Assembly (NCBI GenBank): GCA_021014945.1
Contig: MU266422.1
Span: 34,300-98,299, forward strand
Reading direction: 5' to 3'
Origin: Leucogyrophana mollusca
Lineage: Eukaryota > Basidiomycota > Agaricomycetes > Boletales
DNA length: 64,000 nucleotides
Shown piece after piece: positions 33,501 to 44,942 of this stretch. The translations under genes and the position numbers were made by a program. The first letter of the stretch is position 1. Each line of letters opens with the position of its first letter. The notes beneath the pieces were generated by a model, which made no database searches, was not told the DNA's origin, and was given only the letters and a program-made list of their open reading frames with translations.

Positions 33501-34271
33501 GGGGGGTTCTGCGGAGGTAATGGGGAGCGAGATGCGCGAGAGGAGCTATTGGAGGGAGAGGGTGTACTTAGACGAGAAAAGGAAGAGAGTTTGTCTATAG
33601 CCTGTATTTACATGGAGAAGGACCAAAGATCAATTCAAGTGAAGATTAGCGGGTATATGCAATATGAGATGTTGATGAAAAGGATCATAAGACAATCAAA
33701 CCACGGAGTATCACCCAACACAAAAATAAAACCGCACGTGTGGTTTGCAAAAGCATGTAGAGCCATACGTCAGTGGTTGAGAAAGTCGAGGCCAAGTGAG
33801 CACACTCACCATGCGATTTCGCTGAGTAAGGCTCTTGACTCGTTGCAAGGCCACGCTGTTTTCGCTCGGACTCTTGGTCGCAAGTCTGCGGTCGAGTCTA
33901 GCGGTATCATCTTCGCCATTACCCAGGTCATTTTCGTCTTCTTCATCGAAATCGGGTGTGCTTCTAGCATTCTTGGTGCTGAACATTTGCTTGTCATAGT
34001 TCCCATTGGGCATGATTGCGCCGGAATACGAGGCAGGACGCTGGCGTGTACTGCCGGCGTTTGCGCTGTTATTGTCTCCAGTTGATCCGCTGCCGGTTGA
34101 GTTTGTGGCGGGCGGTGAGGGTAGGCCTGAGGCGTTGGATGCTGCACTTGGACTTTCGGGAGGTTCTGGCAGGTCAGGAATGTTGAACTCTGTCGGCGGT
34201 TGTGAACCAAGGAATATCGCGGACAAAGGGCGCCTGGAAGAAGAAGAGGAAAGTAAAGGGCGCGGCGTCAT
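30577..34271 (-). CDS. large Ser/Arg-rich conserved hypothetical protein, 1141 residues
   Basis: Three exons (34271-33810, 33601-32990, 32928-30577) join in phase 0 throughout. The N-terminus MTPRPLLSSSSSRRPLSAIF, then PTEFNIPDLPEPPESPS, is followed by an acidic motif and QRVKSLTQRNRM. Long Ser/Pro/Arg-rich segments follow. A short motif, TVRELTRRHQTRWLSDDIP, and one helical stretch (TRLMLESLSMLESNLSRLPG through VGKVLKETAAAAG, about residues 640-790) are the only folded-looking parts. Many SP/TP and RRxS sites suggest a phosphorylated scaffold. I do not recognise a named domain. The ATG at 34271 follows a GTG and is the first in-frame ATG. A cytoskeletal or cell-cycle scaffold is only a guess. 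Confidence 0.78.
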
Positions 34272-35046
34272 CACAACTCGCGCAGCAAGTCATCAACCAC
34301 AGCGAGAGCAGGCCTAGGTATTCGTCGTGACTGTCGTCGGAAACAGCGGGCAGAACCTCCAAGATGGCGGGCTCACTGCCGGGCGCAGTGACAGAAGGAA
34401 GACAAACAAGATGGTCGAAGGATAACTACCGTGGGAAACTATTGTAGCTGGTTGCACTCGACGCCACGTGGTGTCTCTGTTCCTTGTCTGCTGCGCCATG
34501 CTTTGAACGCGAGGACGATCCGAGTCTACAGCCGCAGGATACGACCACCATGACTGGCCAAGGCTGGCAGCACTGATAATAGTAATGTAACAGGTGTATG
34601 ATGTTGTTATCTCTGGCTGCCGGCACCACGGTCGCCTGCGGAATTATTCCGATTTGGGATCTCCTATCCTTGCGCAAGCACTCCGGACCCGCCACCTTTC
34701 GTCTTTTGAAGCCGCTTTACAGACGACGCGCAGAAAAGGTCACAGTACTAACATTTGTGCAAATTATTTTAAAGATATATGGGTAATACAGACACGCTGC
34801 GCGATCACCCAACTATGTGTGTGGGTCATGGACGAGGCGGCGCATTTCAGCCGTATACACTATGGAGCCACTGGCTCCAATTCGTGAGCAGGCTCCTCCG
34901 CCGCACTTAACAAAGATAGCCCGGCCAACTGCTCCCTTACCTCCTTGCTCAGCTCAGAGGGGGTTAAGTCCTTTTTGCACACATACATCTGCCGCAGGCC
35001 TATGGCAAGCCGTTGTCCAGTGATGTTTATTAAAGCCAAGCAGATC
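34272..35046. other. intergenic, no gene seen
   Basis: Promoter side of the Ser-rich gene, then spacer. Short frames only; nothing recognisable. Confidence 0.4.
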
Positions 35047-36355
35047 CTAACGGGGTATCAGTGTCCAGCCGATCGATCCAGGTAGCGAACAAAAGAGTAT
35101 ACGGACGAATTTGCCATAAAATTGAGCGGGCGCTGGAACACGAGGGAAAATACGTCAACAAGCCCTAGGAACGGTGTTCCCACCCGATGGGCCTACCTTT
35201 GCGAAAAGTAACCTGCCAAAATGCCGACCACCACAGTCAGTAGGCCGATCAAGAGCCATTGCATAAGGCAAGCTCACCATGCAACCGTGTTCAACACATC
35301 ACCCACAACGTTTGCCGTAAGGAAGATTACGGCTGCAAAGAGTGTCGATCACGACCCGGAATCAAACATTTTGGGCAACACTCACAATCTCGATACAACG
35401 CCCGGATAAGATCTGAGATCTGAGATATCCCTGGAATCGTCGTCTGATGCCTTAGCATCGTGATAGTCAACAAAAAGAGACCAGCGTCCAGGAGGAAGCT
35501 GGAAGGAGACAAGGTGCACTGCCAGAAAACGTACAATGATGTAGCCAACCTGACAAGCCAAAGGAGCGACTGTAGATCTTTGTCGTCAACAGTACATTCA
35601 ATCACGGAACGGGTTTACTGACAGTATACTCTGCAAACGAGTTGGTTCGGAATGCCGTTGCGTTTACAAATCAGGATGGAACAAACGTACTAGGAATTGC
35701 GCCAGTGCACGTTCCAGTGTCAGATGCCCACACTCGGTCTTGAGAGAACGATTCAATTCACGTCGTTCTGGCATGAGTTTCAAGACACACCGTGATGCAC
35801 TCCGAGCGCATAGATCATCAGAGCAAGGCACGAGACGAAGTATACCATGAACGCCGCAAAAAGCCCGATAGTAGCATTGCGGCCGCGGCCGGACAACACC
35901 CATGCTCGTAATAATATAAGGACTGTCAGATCGGCCGTCAATTAAAAGCAGCAATCCATGGAATGCCGTGCGCCTACTATGGACAGAGCCATAAGATAGG
36001 AATTGGCCCAGAGACCTGATCCATACGTATGCTAAGCAGACCTGGTGCGTGTTTGTTAAGCGGTCCCTCCAGAGCACATAAGACCACATACCGAGCTTTC
36101 ATTGATGTTGAGCAGTCCCGTTGTTTGAGCAAGGGATATCGGCTGCATGAGGAGGTTCCCATAGCGATTGCAAAGGTACAGAATCTTCACCGCTGAGCGG
36201 GGGCTGCCCCAGATATATGTGATCTGGGGTCCATCCGCGTTATGGCGAAACGGGACGTCATAACAGATACGACGAACCTCATCCTCGATGGTCAAAAAGA
36301 AGTCCCAGACCAGCAATACGTAGGAGCAAAAGCTCGTTGAGCTACGTCGCGTCAT
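35047..36355 (-). CDS. DUF6533 domain membrane protein, multi-exon
   Basis: Exon 1, from the ATG at 36355, reads MTRRSSTSFCSYVLLVWDFF, LTIEDEVRRI, WGSPRSAVKILYLCNRYGNL and LMQPISLAQTTG. This is the clear DUF6533 signature (Y..LLVWD..LT.EDEV..I, W....S..K.LYL.NRY). Later exon pieces give GLWANSYLMALSIVGA, ADLTVLILLRAWVLSGRGRN, ATIGLFAAFMVYFVSCLALM, PSSFLLDAGLFLLTITM, IRALYRD and VIFLTANVVGDVLNTVAW. Together these are the seven-helix layout of the family. Function unknown. I could not settle all donor/acceptor pairs, notably after LNINESS where GTATGT and the required phase disagree. The 3' end at about 35047 is tentative. It may be a slightly decayed copy. Confidence 0.6.
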
Positions 36356-39300
36356 CAGTCGACGCCCCAAGCATACACAGGGATCATAGCACACCGTACG
36401 ATGCGTATGTCAGAAATAACCTGAGCCTGAGGTGACAAGGACATCGGTAGATAGTTTCACGTGTCGTTTGCGCCTATTCAGAGAGAAGTATGCAAAAATA
36501 TTGGGAAGAGAACTTCCTCCTTTTTCATCACCCCGTGAACCTTTTAACCGATTCAACGAGCGCATCTTTGTGCACTGCCGAGGTAAAGTCATGTGAAGAT
36601 CTTGCCTCTTGCTGCTGCTGATTTACCCATATATGTTGCATGAGGTGTTGGATGGCGTACAGAAGGGCGTTGAAGACCAACGAAGCCAGGGCCGGTTCCT
36701 TGAAGTTATTCATGAACGACCCGCTCCGGCTAGAGCGCGTCATTGCACCCCCGCTAGCGTGCGCCATTAGGCACGAGGAGTAGACAGTGAAGGTAAACCG
36801 TCCACTTCTAAGAGAAAATTGGGGAATCCTATTGAATTGGCGGCAGCATTGTCGTAACATATAGTTGCCAAAAAGTCACCATCAATCGGGGTCAGTGAGG
36901 TGGCCCTGACACGCGTGAGCGGGGACCAATCACCGACAGCGAGTTCGTCGACTGCGGGGGGCTCCAAGACCTCGAGTCGGGCCCGGGTTTGACTTGGCTT
37001 CTCGTTGAACGATCGAACCCATTGAGCTGATCGCATAACGCTCAGGGGCACTGAAATGAGCGGAGACGGCCAAGCGAGGGGTATGAATGGGAGCCTTCGC
37101 GGGTTGTGCTCAGTTTTGCCCAGGAAAACGACCCTGGGGACACGTGGAGTCGTGAGTTCGGGAATTACTGAAGGCCCGGGGCATGTAAAAGGGTCATAGA
37201 CATTCACCCTGATCAGTGGACGATCAGTGGCGGTGACCGGTTCTCCAGGAGCGTGTCACAATTAGATCTTGGGCATTGACAGGAAGGGCCCGTTATTTGA
37301 AGGATTTGCACAGGGAGGCTGACCATGCAATACAGACAAACCTCGAGTCGAGTTTAGGCGAGGAGTTGTCAAAAGGCCGCTGAATACGCAACTTATGGAA
37401 CAATTGCATAAGCGCAACAAATTTCGGTCCGGTCATGCTTCGCGATTTGGTCCTCGCCCGTCACAATGACCACATCTACGACGAAGGGGTAAGCACCTGT
37501 TCTTTAGAAGAAGAAGACTGCAAACGGGCAACTGACTGACCTCGCAGTGGCCGGAGAATATATCATCCTTGTCCTGGGGAGAGGGGGAGCGTCGGCGCCG
37601 TGGTTCCAGGGGGAGTGCTATGGAATGCTAGAGAAAGGATCCAGACATCCTTGGTCTTTGAGGGGAGAACGCAGAAGCGATGCAATATGCTCCAGAAAGT
37701 TCATTTGCCACAGACAACAGTCCGATTAAAACGACCTTCTTGCACGTGATGTGAGCCGTAATCGACGATGTCCGAGGTAACAGAAGGCAATGTAGACGGA
37801 GCGCCAGCGCGACCAGAAATATATTCTCGAACAGGGGATCTAGTATGGAGCCCATCCCATCTTCGATGGCTTGCCTCATAGTAAGGGATGGTCACCAGAC
37901 TACACTGGGGTATCCCTCGTAGAATTCTGTTGGCTGCATGTCTAAGATATTCGGAAGGGGTGTCCGGAAGCCATAATTGAATGAAGAAGGTGAAGTCCGA
38001 TAAAGGACTGAAGCAAGCCTATGCACGGGATCATATGCGAGTGAACCCCCGCATGACCCGTAATCTATTAGAGCCAACCCAGGCAAAATGGGCAAGCAAG
38101 TCAGAGAAGACATACATCTTGGGGTATACCTGCCGACGTACCAACACTTCACCTGAAACACACTTTGCCTATGTTGATCTCCGCCCCCGGACCAGCGAAA
38201 ACCCCTGCACTCATATTTGGTATCGCTCGCACCAATGGAAGAACACACTCTGCCTAAATTTGAAGAGGACAGAATAGTATGCGCAACACAAAAAGTGAGC
38301 TCAACCCTCCTGGAAGGGCGGCGCAACACTAGTCAAACTTCATTATCGGTTCCACAGGTACGGAAAGTCAAGCTGCATCGGGTGAACGTCTCTTATCTCC
38401 TGCCGATGAGAACCTACTAGCAACTGGCATGCAAAAGCAGCGCGTGGGGAAAGTGGTGACCTCACATCACGCCAGGCGAAACACACCGCAGATGTTGGTG
38501 CATTGGACGTTCGTGAGACGTGTTTGAACGCCAAGGATAGAACGACGTCGGCAACGTAAAAATAGACCGACAGAGGAACTCCGGAGTCTGACATCGGGAC
38601 CACCATGCACAAAGATGCGGTGGATGCTATGGCGAAATGTTTTTTCGGATGAGATCGCACCATGGGTGGTTAACAAGGAGGCGGGAGCATTCTTGAATTT
38701 CGACCCACACGGCTGCTCTTGAGTTTCGCATGGGAGCAGATAGCTCGCAGCACACAACCATGAGCCATGTTAACAGAAGTGCTGGCTGCGCCGCATGTCA
38801 GCAATCGCGTCGACATATGTAGGTGCCTGTGACAAGAAACGTCAGAGCCTAGGAACAACGATGGGAACCGATGGAGGACTCAGAAATGAAACAAACGCTG
38901 GCCGAGTCTGGCTCAGGGCTATTAAGTAGCTGATGCGAACAAGATCAATACCAAGAAGGATATCGATCAGATGGGAGCTTCCTGTGGGATTTGAAGGGGG
39001 GAGAACGCTTTTAAACTTGGTCCACGCGCCAATTTGCCGCTCCACATGCTCGAGTCTCGACGTTCTGTCCAGCGAATGGCTCTTTTCGAGCGGCTGTCGC
39101 TGGCTATCAAGCCGACAAAGAGGATCGAAACAAATTCGGAAAAATGGAAAAACATTTGCGAGCGATTGTGGGGAGTTCAGGTGTCGTTACTCCACCCGGC
39201 CCAAAATATCATCTGATCACCTCACGGCACGTCTCGGTGTCGAACTTTCGGATGTTCTGCGTAGTCATGGAAGCCCGATAACAACAGTTGATGTGTGCTC

Positions 39301-39543
39301 TCTACTGTACGTGGATAATCGTTGTTACCCTTGTACATTCCTTCGTCGCAATTCGCTGGCAGGTCTTCTGCTTCACTGCAAGAGACATCGTCTTCTCATC
39401 TTTTGCTCGTCGTTGGCGCTGGCGAACGTCGATATCCACGCTCTTTCATACCTACACTCTTTTCTCGTGTCCGTGTCCCATAAAAACTCGCCCTGTCAAA
39501 TCATCGGCTTAACAAAATACATTTTGAAGCACTACTCATCGAT
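36356..39543. other. 3.2-kb region with decayed-looking sequence, no firm gene
   Basis: Minus-strand fragments at 36.5-37.2 kb (YSSCLMAHASGGAMTRSSRS, FPNFLLEVDGLPS) and 37.6-37.9 kb (GSILDPLFENIFLVALALRL) recall the later helices of DUF6533 proteins, but stops break every frame. This may be a tandem, decayed copy upstream of the DUF6533 gene at 35.0-36.4 kb. The last ~500 bases are the promoter of the SH3 gene. Confidence 0.3.
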
Positions 39544-41412
39544 ATGCAGCGCATCTCAGCTAGGCATCATCTCAAGCGGGACCTTGTCGACCTTGGCGAG
39601 CGGGATCCGTCTCTCATAAATTTACCGGTCCCAGTACCTTCGGTTCCTGTTCTCTCACCACTGCTGAGTCCCCTTGTTGGTGGGAGTAACCAGCAGGGGG
39701 CCTCCAGCCCTGCGAGCAATCCGGCGCCGACCACCTCTTCGTCCAACAGTGGTGGTGGGAGCTCTGGTGGTGGTTCCTCTGGTGGTGGAGGCTCCTCTGG
39801 TGGCGGAAGCTCGGGAGGTAGCAGCGGGGGTGGAGGCAGCAGCGGAAGTGGAGGCGGTGGAAACGGTGGCGGTCAAAGCGCCTCTTCTACCCCGGCGAGC
39901 GGGGGTGGAGGCGGAGCCAGCTCGGCCCCAGCTCAATCAGCTACTCCCTCCAGCGGAGGCTCATCGGCGGCTCCCTCAACCCCAGCAGGCAGCTCGCCGG
40001 GTAACACCGGAGGGGGCAGCACCGTTGGTGGCAACAACGATGGCAGCGGTAACCATTTCAACAACTCGGGAGGATCACCAGCAGCTCCTGAGAACGTTGC
40101 ACCCGGTCCAACCATTGGTACAGGCGCCTCGCCGAGCTCTCAGGGACAGGCCAGTGGCCTCTCGGCTCCCCAGCCGACTGGCAATTCCGGCTCCAGTACT
40201 TATCCTGGGGGCGATAGTGCTGGCCCCAGCGATCCCTCAGCAGCTTCGCCTTCCGTCTCTGCTGCTTCCGCCGCCTCCAGCCACAAGGAACTCTCCGCAG
40301 GTGCCATCGCAGGCATTGTCATAATCTGCGCTGCATTCCTTCTTATGCTTATTCTATTCCTCATTCGCCGCCGCTCCATCGCCCGTCGCAGCGAGCGACG
40401 CAACAGGTGGTGGCGGGGTGGAGAGGCCTCGCGTGACAGTTTCCCCGTCATGAGTGAAAGCGCCCGCAACTCTGCAGCAGCCGGGAGCCCCGCGGCCTCT
40501 GGCGGCAGAGCGAGCGCACGCAGCAGCTTTGCCACCAATTTTGATCAGGGCCTCATGTTCCGTGTCGACTCTCCTGCGGGTGCTCCCGTTCCATCATTCA
40601 ACCGCAATGCCTTTGGCGTTGCACCCGAGTTCCCACCGATGGCCGAGGTGCGAGAGCGTAACTCCATGTTGATTCCCTCAGCCGGCGCAGCCGTGCGGAG
40701 AGAGTCGTTGATTAGCATGATGAGCACAGGAAGCGACCCTGATTCTCAGTATCTCGTTGTTCCTACGAACCATAATGGCATTGAACCTGCACTATCTACG
40801 CCCATGTCCGTCCGACCATTCTCCCCCTCCGAGTCCTTCGCGTTCCCGAAACCCCCTGCGCAGCAGCAGTCTCAGCGAATGTCTACTTCGTCCTCATTTG
40901 GATTCGGTGGGCACGAAATGCCCTCACCCCAATCGTCTGCAGCGACTCTCATCCCCTCAGGTTCGCCCACTCATGCATTCGCCACTAACACCAGCCTGCC
41001 CTCTACAAACACCGTCACTTACGACGTGCCCTCCCCCGTCCCTTCACTTCCTCCCCTCGTGGCCGCCCCCAACCCCTTCGCCGATCCCGCTAAAGCCGAA
41101 TTCTCCGATGTCGAAATCATCCGCCGTCCATTCACGCCAACACTCGAGGATGAACTCGCCGTTTTCCCTGGGGACCAGGTGCGCGTCAAGAAAGTCTTTG
41201 ACGATGGGTGGGCCTTCGTCGAGAAGACGGGCCCCGTAACGGAGCGCGGTTTAATCCCCGTGGACTGCCTGCGAGAGGCAGGACAGGCACTTCCCGCTTT
41301 CCTCGCCCAAAAGCGGGTTAGCAGCTATGGCGGCGCCGATATGACAGGGCAGCCTGGTCTTCAGCAGTCCCTTGACCAGATGCTGGCTGTAGGAGAAGCT
41401 CATGTTTTGTAA
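39544..41412 (+). CDS. single-pass membrane protein with Gly/Ser-rich ectodomain and C-terminal SH3 domain
   Basis: An intronless 622-residue frame. A short N-terminal segment precedes a Gly/Ser repeat tract (about residues 66-118, many SSGGGSSGGG units) and a Pro/Ser/Gly linker. One transmembrane helix, AGAIAGIVIICAAFLLMLIL plus FLI, lies at about residues 252-274 and is followed by RRRSIARRSERRNRWWR as cytoplasmic anchor. A long Ser/Pro cytoplasmic part leads to an SH3 domain at about 525-577: RPFTPTLEDELAVFPGDQVR, VKKVFDDGWAFV, ERGLIPVDCL. The layout (exposed flexible head, one helix, cytoplasmic SH3) recalls fungal Fus1/Sho1-like proteins that link the surface to MAPK or polarity modules. 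No convincing cleaved signal peptide is seen, so topology relies on the positive-inside rule. Confidence 0.82.
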   Translation: MQRISARHHLKRDLVDLGERDPSLINLPVPVPSVPVLSPLLSPLVGGSNQQGASSPASNPAPTTSSSNSGGGSSGGGSSGGGGSSGGGSSGGSSGGGGSSGSGGGGNGGGQSASSTPASGGGGGASSAPAQSATPSSGGSSAAPSTPAGSSPGNTGGGSTVGGNNDGSGNHFNNSGGSPAAPENVAPGPTIGTGASPSSQGQASGLSAPQPTGNSGSSTYPGGDSAGPSDPSAASPSVSAASAASSHKELSAGAIAGIVIICAAFLLMLILFLIRRRSIARRSERRNRWWRGGEASRDSFPVMSESARNSAAAGSPAASGGRASARSSFATNFDQGLMFRVDSPAGAPVPSFNRNAFGVAPEFPPMAEVRERNSMLIPSAGAAVRRESLISMMSTGSDPDSQYLVVPTNHNGIEPALSTPMSVRPFSPSESFAFPKPPAQQQSQRMSTSSSFGFGGHEMPSPQSSAATLIPSGSPTHAFATNTSLPSTNTVTYDVPSPVPSLPPLVAAPNPFADPAKAEFSDVEIIRRPFTPTLEDELAVFPGDQVRVKKVFDDGWAFVEKTGPVTERGLIPVDCLREAGQALPAFLAQKRVSSYGGADMTGQPGLQQSLDQMLAVGEAHVL

Positions 41413-42310
41413 GAAAACTCACTCTGAGATGGTACGTGTCAGTCTGCGGTTGCGTATTTTGGATATGTTCTGATGTCAACGGATAGTAATTCGACCGTCG
41501 CTGTTTGCTATCCACATTTCCCGTAAACCACTTCTATCATCCTATCCCTTCACCACACCGCACCCTAGAGAGATGCACGGAGCACTGGATGCTATTCTTA
41601 TTCTCGAACACCTTCAGCCCCATTTCTTCCTTTCCAATCTGAAGAGGACGCTCCTGGACCTGAATTGTTCGTCGTTCGAGAGCATCTCGTGTTTCCGCCC
41701 CCGCAGTTGTGGTCTGCTGTCATATGCTGTTCTTGTGCTCCTCTTCGCATTCAGAACCGCATGTCTATACCATTTTGTCTCCTTTCTATCATTTTTGACT
41801 CCAGTACTTACTTGACCACCCTCTTGCTCCCTTCACCTAGTCTCATATCTGCGGATTCTTCGTATCATCGTTCTTCTTTACCGGAACCTCCTTTTTCATC
41901 CTTTGCCTCACCTTTGATGCTGGTCTTTATAGCGGATTTGCTGGCGGATCTTTGCCTCAGAAGTCCAGCAGGGTACATATGTCCACTACTTGTGACCAAA
42001 ATCTTGTGTGTTTTTTTTGCCCGACGAGCGTTGGAGTGGAAATGTTATATCTAGTGCTATGGAGCGCTCGAGTAATGGGAAGTTCATTGCATTTTGCTAG
42101 ATGCTATCTCATTCACTTTCACTGAGCGGAAATCACAGCAACATCCGCTCCTCGACGCCATCGTGAACACCCAAGTGCATGAATCCCGGTGTGAGAAGTG
42201 AACTCTGTCCCACTGCAATACCGGAGTAGTCGTATAGAATCCGACCTGTAGGTTTACTTCAGTAGTTGTCAAACAGAGATTAATTACTGCGGACCACACA
42301 GCACCCACGG
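41413..42310. other. intergenic, no gene seen
   Basis: Pyrimidine-rich 3' region of the SH3 gene followed by spacer. Short hydrophobic frames (41573-42054) are artefacts of T/C-rich sequence; nothing supported. Confidence 0.45.
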
Positions 42311-42884
42311 CTAGTTTTCACGCCATCGATACCCACATCCGGCGCAGCTGTAGGCTAGTGTAAGGGCAAAGCGCTAACAAGTGGTCACGCATTTCCTTAC
42401 CGATAGACTGCACATTAAAGGATACGCGTTTAACTGTAGGCCTCGCGTAGAGGTGACGCACTTACATGTAGTCATAGGCTCGTCAGCAGATCTGATTTGC
42501 AACTGGTAGAAATATGCACGTCCGTGATTACACTTGTCGCATTGCGCTGGAGAGAAGGAGAGATTGGAGTTCTAGGAATGGAGTCCTTGCTGGAGACGAG
42601 GAGCTTACCTGCTGTAGAATCAGCATGTTTCCACATCTCGTCACCTCCCAAGACGTCGTCCACTTCCTTCCGTTTCATTTTCGTCCGCGAAGTCATCTAC
42701 TGGCACACAGACGTCAATCTCGTCTTGTATTCCCTCTTCGGTATCAAGGCGGGTCAATGTAACCAAAGGTACACACCTGCTTCGATATCGGGAACTCGTA
42801 CGCGCAGCTATTACACGCCCATTTGTTGTAGCCGGTCTCTGCAGAGATGACTAACAGATTCGCGCAGGTCGGACAGAACAGCAT
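42311..42884 (-). CDS. RPC11: RNA polymerase III subunit Rpc11 (POLR3K/TFIIS-like), five exons
   Basis: Exons 42884-42777, 42696-42609, 42546-42466, 42407-42401 and 42347-42311 join in phase to about 106 residues. The N-terminal zinc ribbon is MLFCPTCANLLVISAETGYN then KWACNSCAYEF; the linker is MKRKEVDDVLGGDEMWKHAD; the C-terminal TFIIS-like ribbon is QCDKCNHGRAYFYQLQIRSA, DEPMTT and FYRCAGCGYRWREN. All eight zinc Cys are present (CPTC, CNSC, CDKC, CAGC), as is the acidic hairpin, here RSADEP. Rpc11 drives RNA cleavage, termination and reinitiation by Pol III. Exon 4 is only 7 nt. No single open frame shows more than a fragment of this gene. Confidence 0.93.
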
Positions 42885-44011
42885 GACGCTAAAGCCAAGA
42901 GTGAACACCCAGCCGATCTTCGGTGTAAATCAGAGCTGTGGATCGTCCCTACGCACGATGGACGAGTGCTGCAGAAACAACCGCAGAACCTGGCTTGCCA
43001 GTGGATGATCAATGAAAGAGGCAATATTTTATTTGAAACTCCGTGGTTATGGCTGATCCCTTTTGTCAACTCTCTGTTTGCTGTTTTCCGGACAAGCGCA
43101 GGACTCCCTCCAACAGCCCAGTGGCTGAGTGGTCTTGAATATTTTGTGTGTGTAGAAAGCGGTACAACGGTACAACTTAAGATACAAGTATATTCAGCAC
43201 CAGTGACAACTGTCAGGACCCAAGCTGCCCTATTGCCACCCGATGAGTCCCTCTGCTCCGAGTCGCTGATCTCACTTGTCCAATTCCCATCAGGCTTGTT
43301 TGGCACAGATAAAGCGCGAGATAGATCCGATTGCCATCACGAAGATACCATGCATGATGTGTGTGTTGCGCATGCTGTAAGGCGGGTTCGCAGCGGCTCC
43401 AGCGCAAAGGGCACCCTCCCTTATCCAAACGCGCTATCACCCGTGAATCACGAATCAAGCCTTGTGTCGAAGGCGCTCGCCGCTGGAGAAATACATTGGG
43501 TAGGGGGTTGAAGTAGATATGATTACTGGACTGCTGTCATGTTAACTGAATGAGATGTGACAGCGTCAGCGGCGGAAAGGGAGTGGATGGCAGGCGAGAC
43601 CGCACCCATTTGTCTGAACTCCACATTCAAATACAGGGTACAGTCTGAGGCACCGTCCACGGGGCCTTCGAGTCGCGCTCCGGATGTAGCCGATAGATGC
43701 AGCTTCCCTTCCTCTTGGATAGGCAGTATCCACATTACCGAGCTCAGCCATAGCCTGTACGTCGTTGACAAGCATATTCAAAGGTGGCGGTGTGAGTGCT
43801 AGTGTGAAGATAGTGAACGAATGGGACTGTCGGGTACTACGTTGGGAACGAATCCGGGTCACCGATATGATATATCGGCCGTGACGGACTTCGCCGGAAC
43901 AACTTCAACTTGAAACATGTGCTGTCACATTACTGTCATGTCAGCTAGCTGTTGGCTGTTTGCTTCAACGACAGTCTCAAAGGCCCATCATCGTTTCCAT
44001 CACCCATTCTG
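42885..44011. other. intergenic region with an unrecognised 181-codon frame
   Basis: A plus-strand frame at 42966-43511 starts MLQKQPQNLACQWMINERGN but shows no family features and overlaps minus-strand frames of similar length. It starts only about 80 bases from the divergent Rpc11 ATG, so at least its first part is Rpc11 promoter. A minus-strand frame at 43523-43771 (EEGKLHLSATSGARLEG..) is also unrecognised. Confidence 0.3.
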
Positions 44012-44942
44012 ATGATGTCGTGGTTCAGGCGCACCCACGAACCCACGCCACCTCCGCCTCAATGGGCTCCTGCCCCAGAGCTCTCTCGTGCTCATGGCCT
44101 TTTCAACGAAGCGACCGAGGATGAATTCGAGGCGGCAGAAACGTTTTGTGCACAGAGCCCAGTCGAACCTCCCAGACTACTCCCATCGGGCATCGTAGAG
44201 CAGATCGCCACAGATGGATGTCTGGCCTGGAAAATCACGAGTCCATCGACGCCACGCTTCTCTGGTGCTATTCATAACCGCGACAAAGGTGGCATAAGGA
44301 TATCTACATATGCAAGCTGCAAGGACGTTTGTCTGATGAGTGACCTGCCTATCATGGCAGGGCTCTACGACATTCAAGGGAAATTGGGTGTGTACTATGA
44401 GGTCACTATTGATAAGATGGCTGGTGTTCTTGCAGTCGGTAAGTAAGGACAGTAGAGACCTCAACTTGGGGATCTGACAGAGCAATTCAACTTTAGGGAC
44501 CGCATGCCGGCCTTATCCATCCTGGAGGCTTCCTGGATGGAACCGACTCAGCGCAGGTCTCCATCTCGACGATTTTCAGAAATTTTTCGAGGACCCCGAT
44601 GGCGGTAGGGAATATACGCGGGACATCACGAAGATATTCTCCAAAGACACAATAGGCTGTGGTTATGTTTTCTCCACGGGCACGATCTTCTTCACATACA
44701 ACGGCACACGACTCCCTCCTGCTTTCACGGGTGTATATCTCCCGCGGACCGCCCATGATGTCTACGCTGCGATAGGTGTAGAAGGGGCAAATGAATTTTC
44801 GGTCAACTTCGGGGGCGACGTTTTCAGGTGGACAGAAGGCAACGAATGGAGTTGGAAAGTTGAGGGCCACGTAGGTCGCTTATCGAGAAGCTCTGGGAAC
44901 GAAGATGAGGGATTGCCTGCGTACAGTGCAAGATTGGGATAA
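44012..44942 (+). CDS. SPRY-domain protein
   Basis: Two exons (44012-44438, 44497-44942; GTAAGT..CTTTAG) join in phase to 290 residues. After a Pro-rich N-terminus (MMSWFRRTHEPTPPPPQWAP) comes a SPRY domain: PIMAGLYDIQGKLGVYYEVT, AVGTACRPYPSWRLPGWNRL, SAGLHLDDFQKFF, DTIGCGYVFSTGTIFFTYNG, YAAIGVEGANEFSVNFGGD. The W..PGW..SAG.H.DD and GCG...TG..FFT.NG patterns are characteristic. Similar domains occur in Ssh4/Ear1 adaptors of the Rsp5 ubiquitin ligase, but those have a transmembrane helix that is absent here, so the ligand is unknown. The tail ends DEGLPAYSARLG. The ATG pair at 44012/44015 is the first credible start. Confidence 0.82.

Noticed and set aside
39655..40538. Long antisense frames within the SH3 gene
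   Set aside because: They mirror the Gly/Ser repeat of the real gene; only the plus frame has a transmembrane helix and an SH3 domain.
43523..43862. Minus-strand frame with EEGKLHLSATSGARLEG as part of Rpc11 or another conserved gene
   Set aside because: It lies upstream of the complete Rpc11 gene, does not join it in phase and has no motif I recognise.
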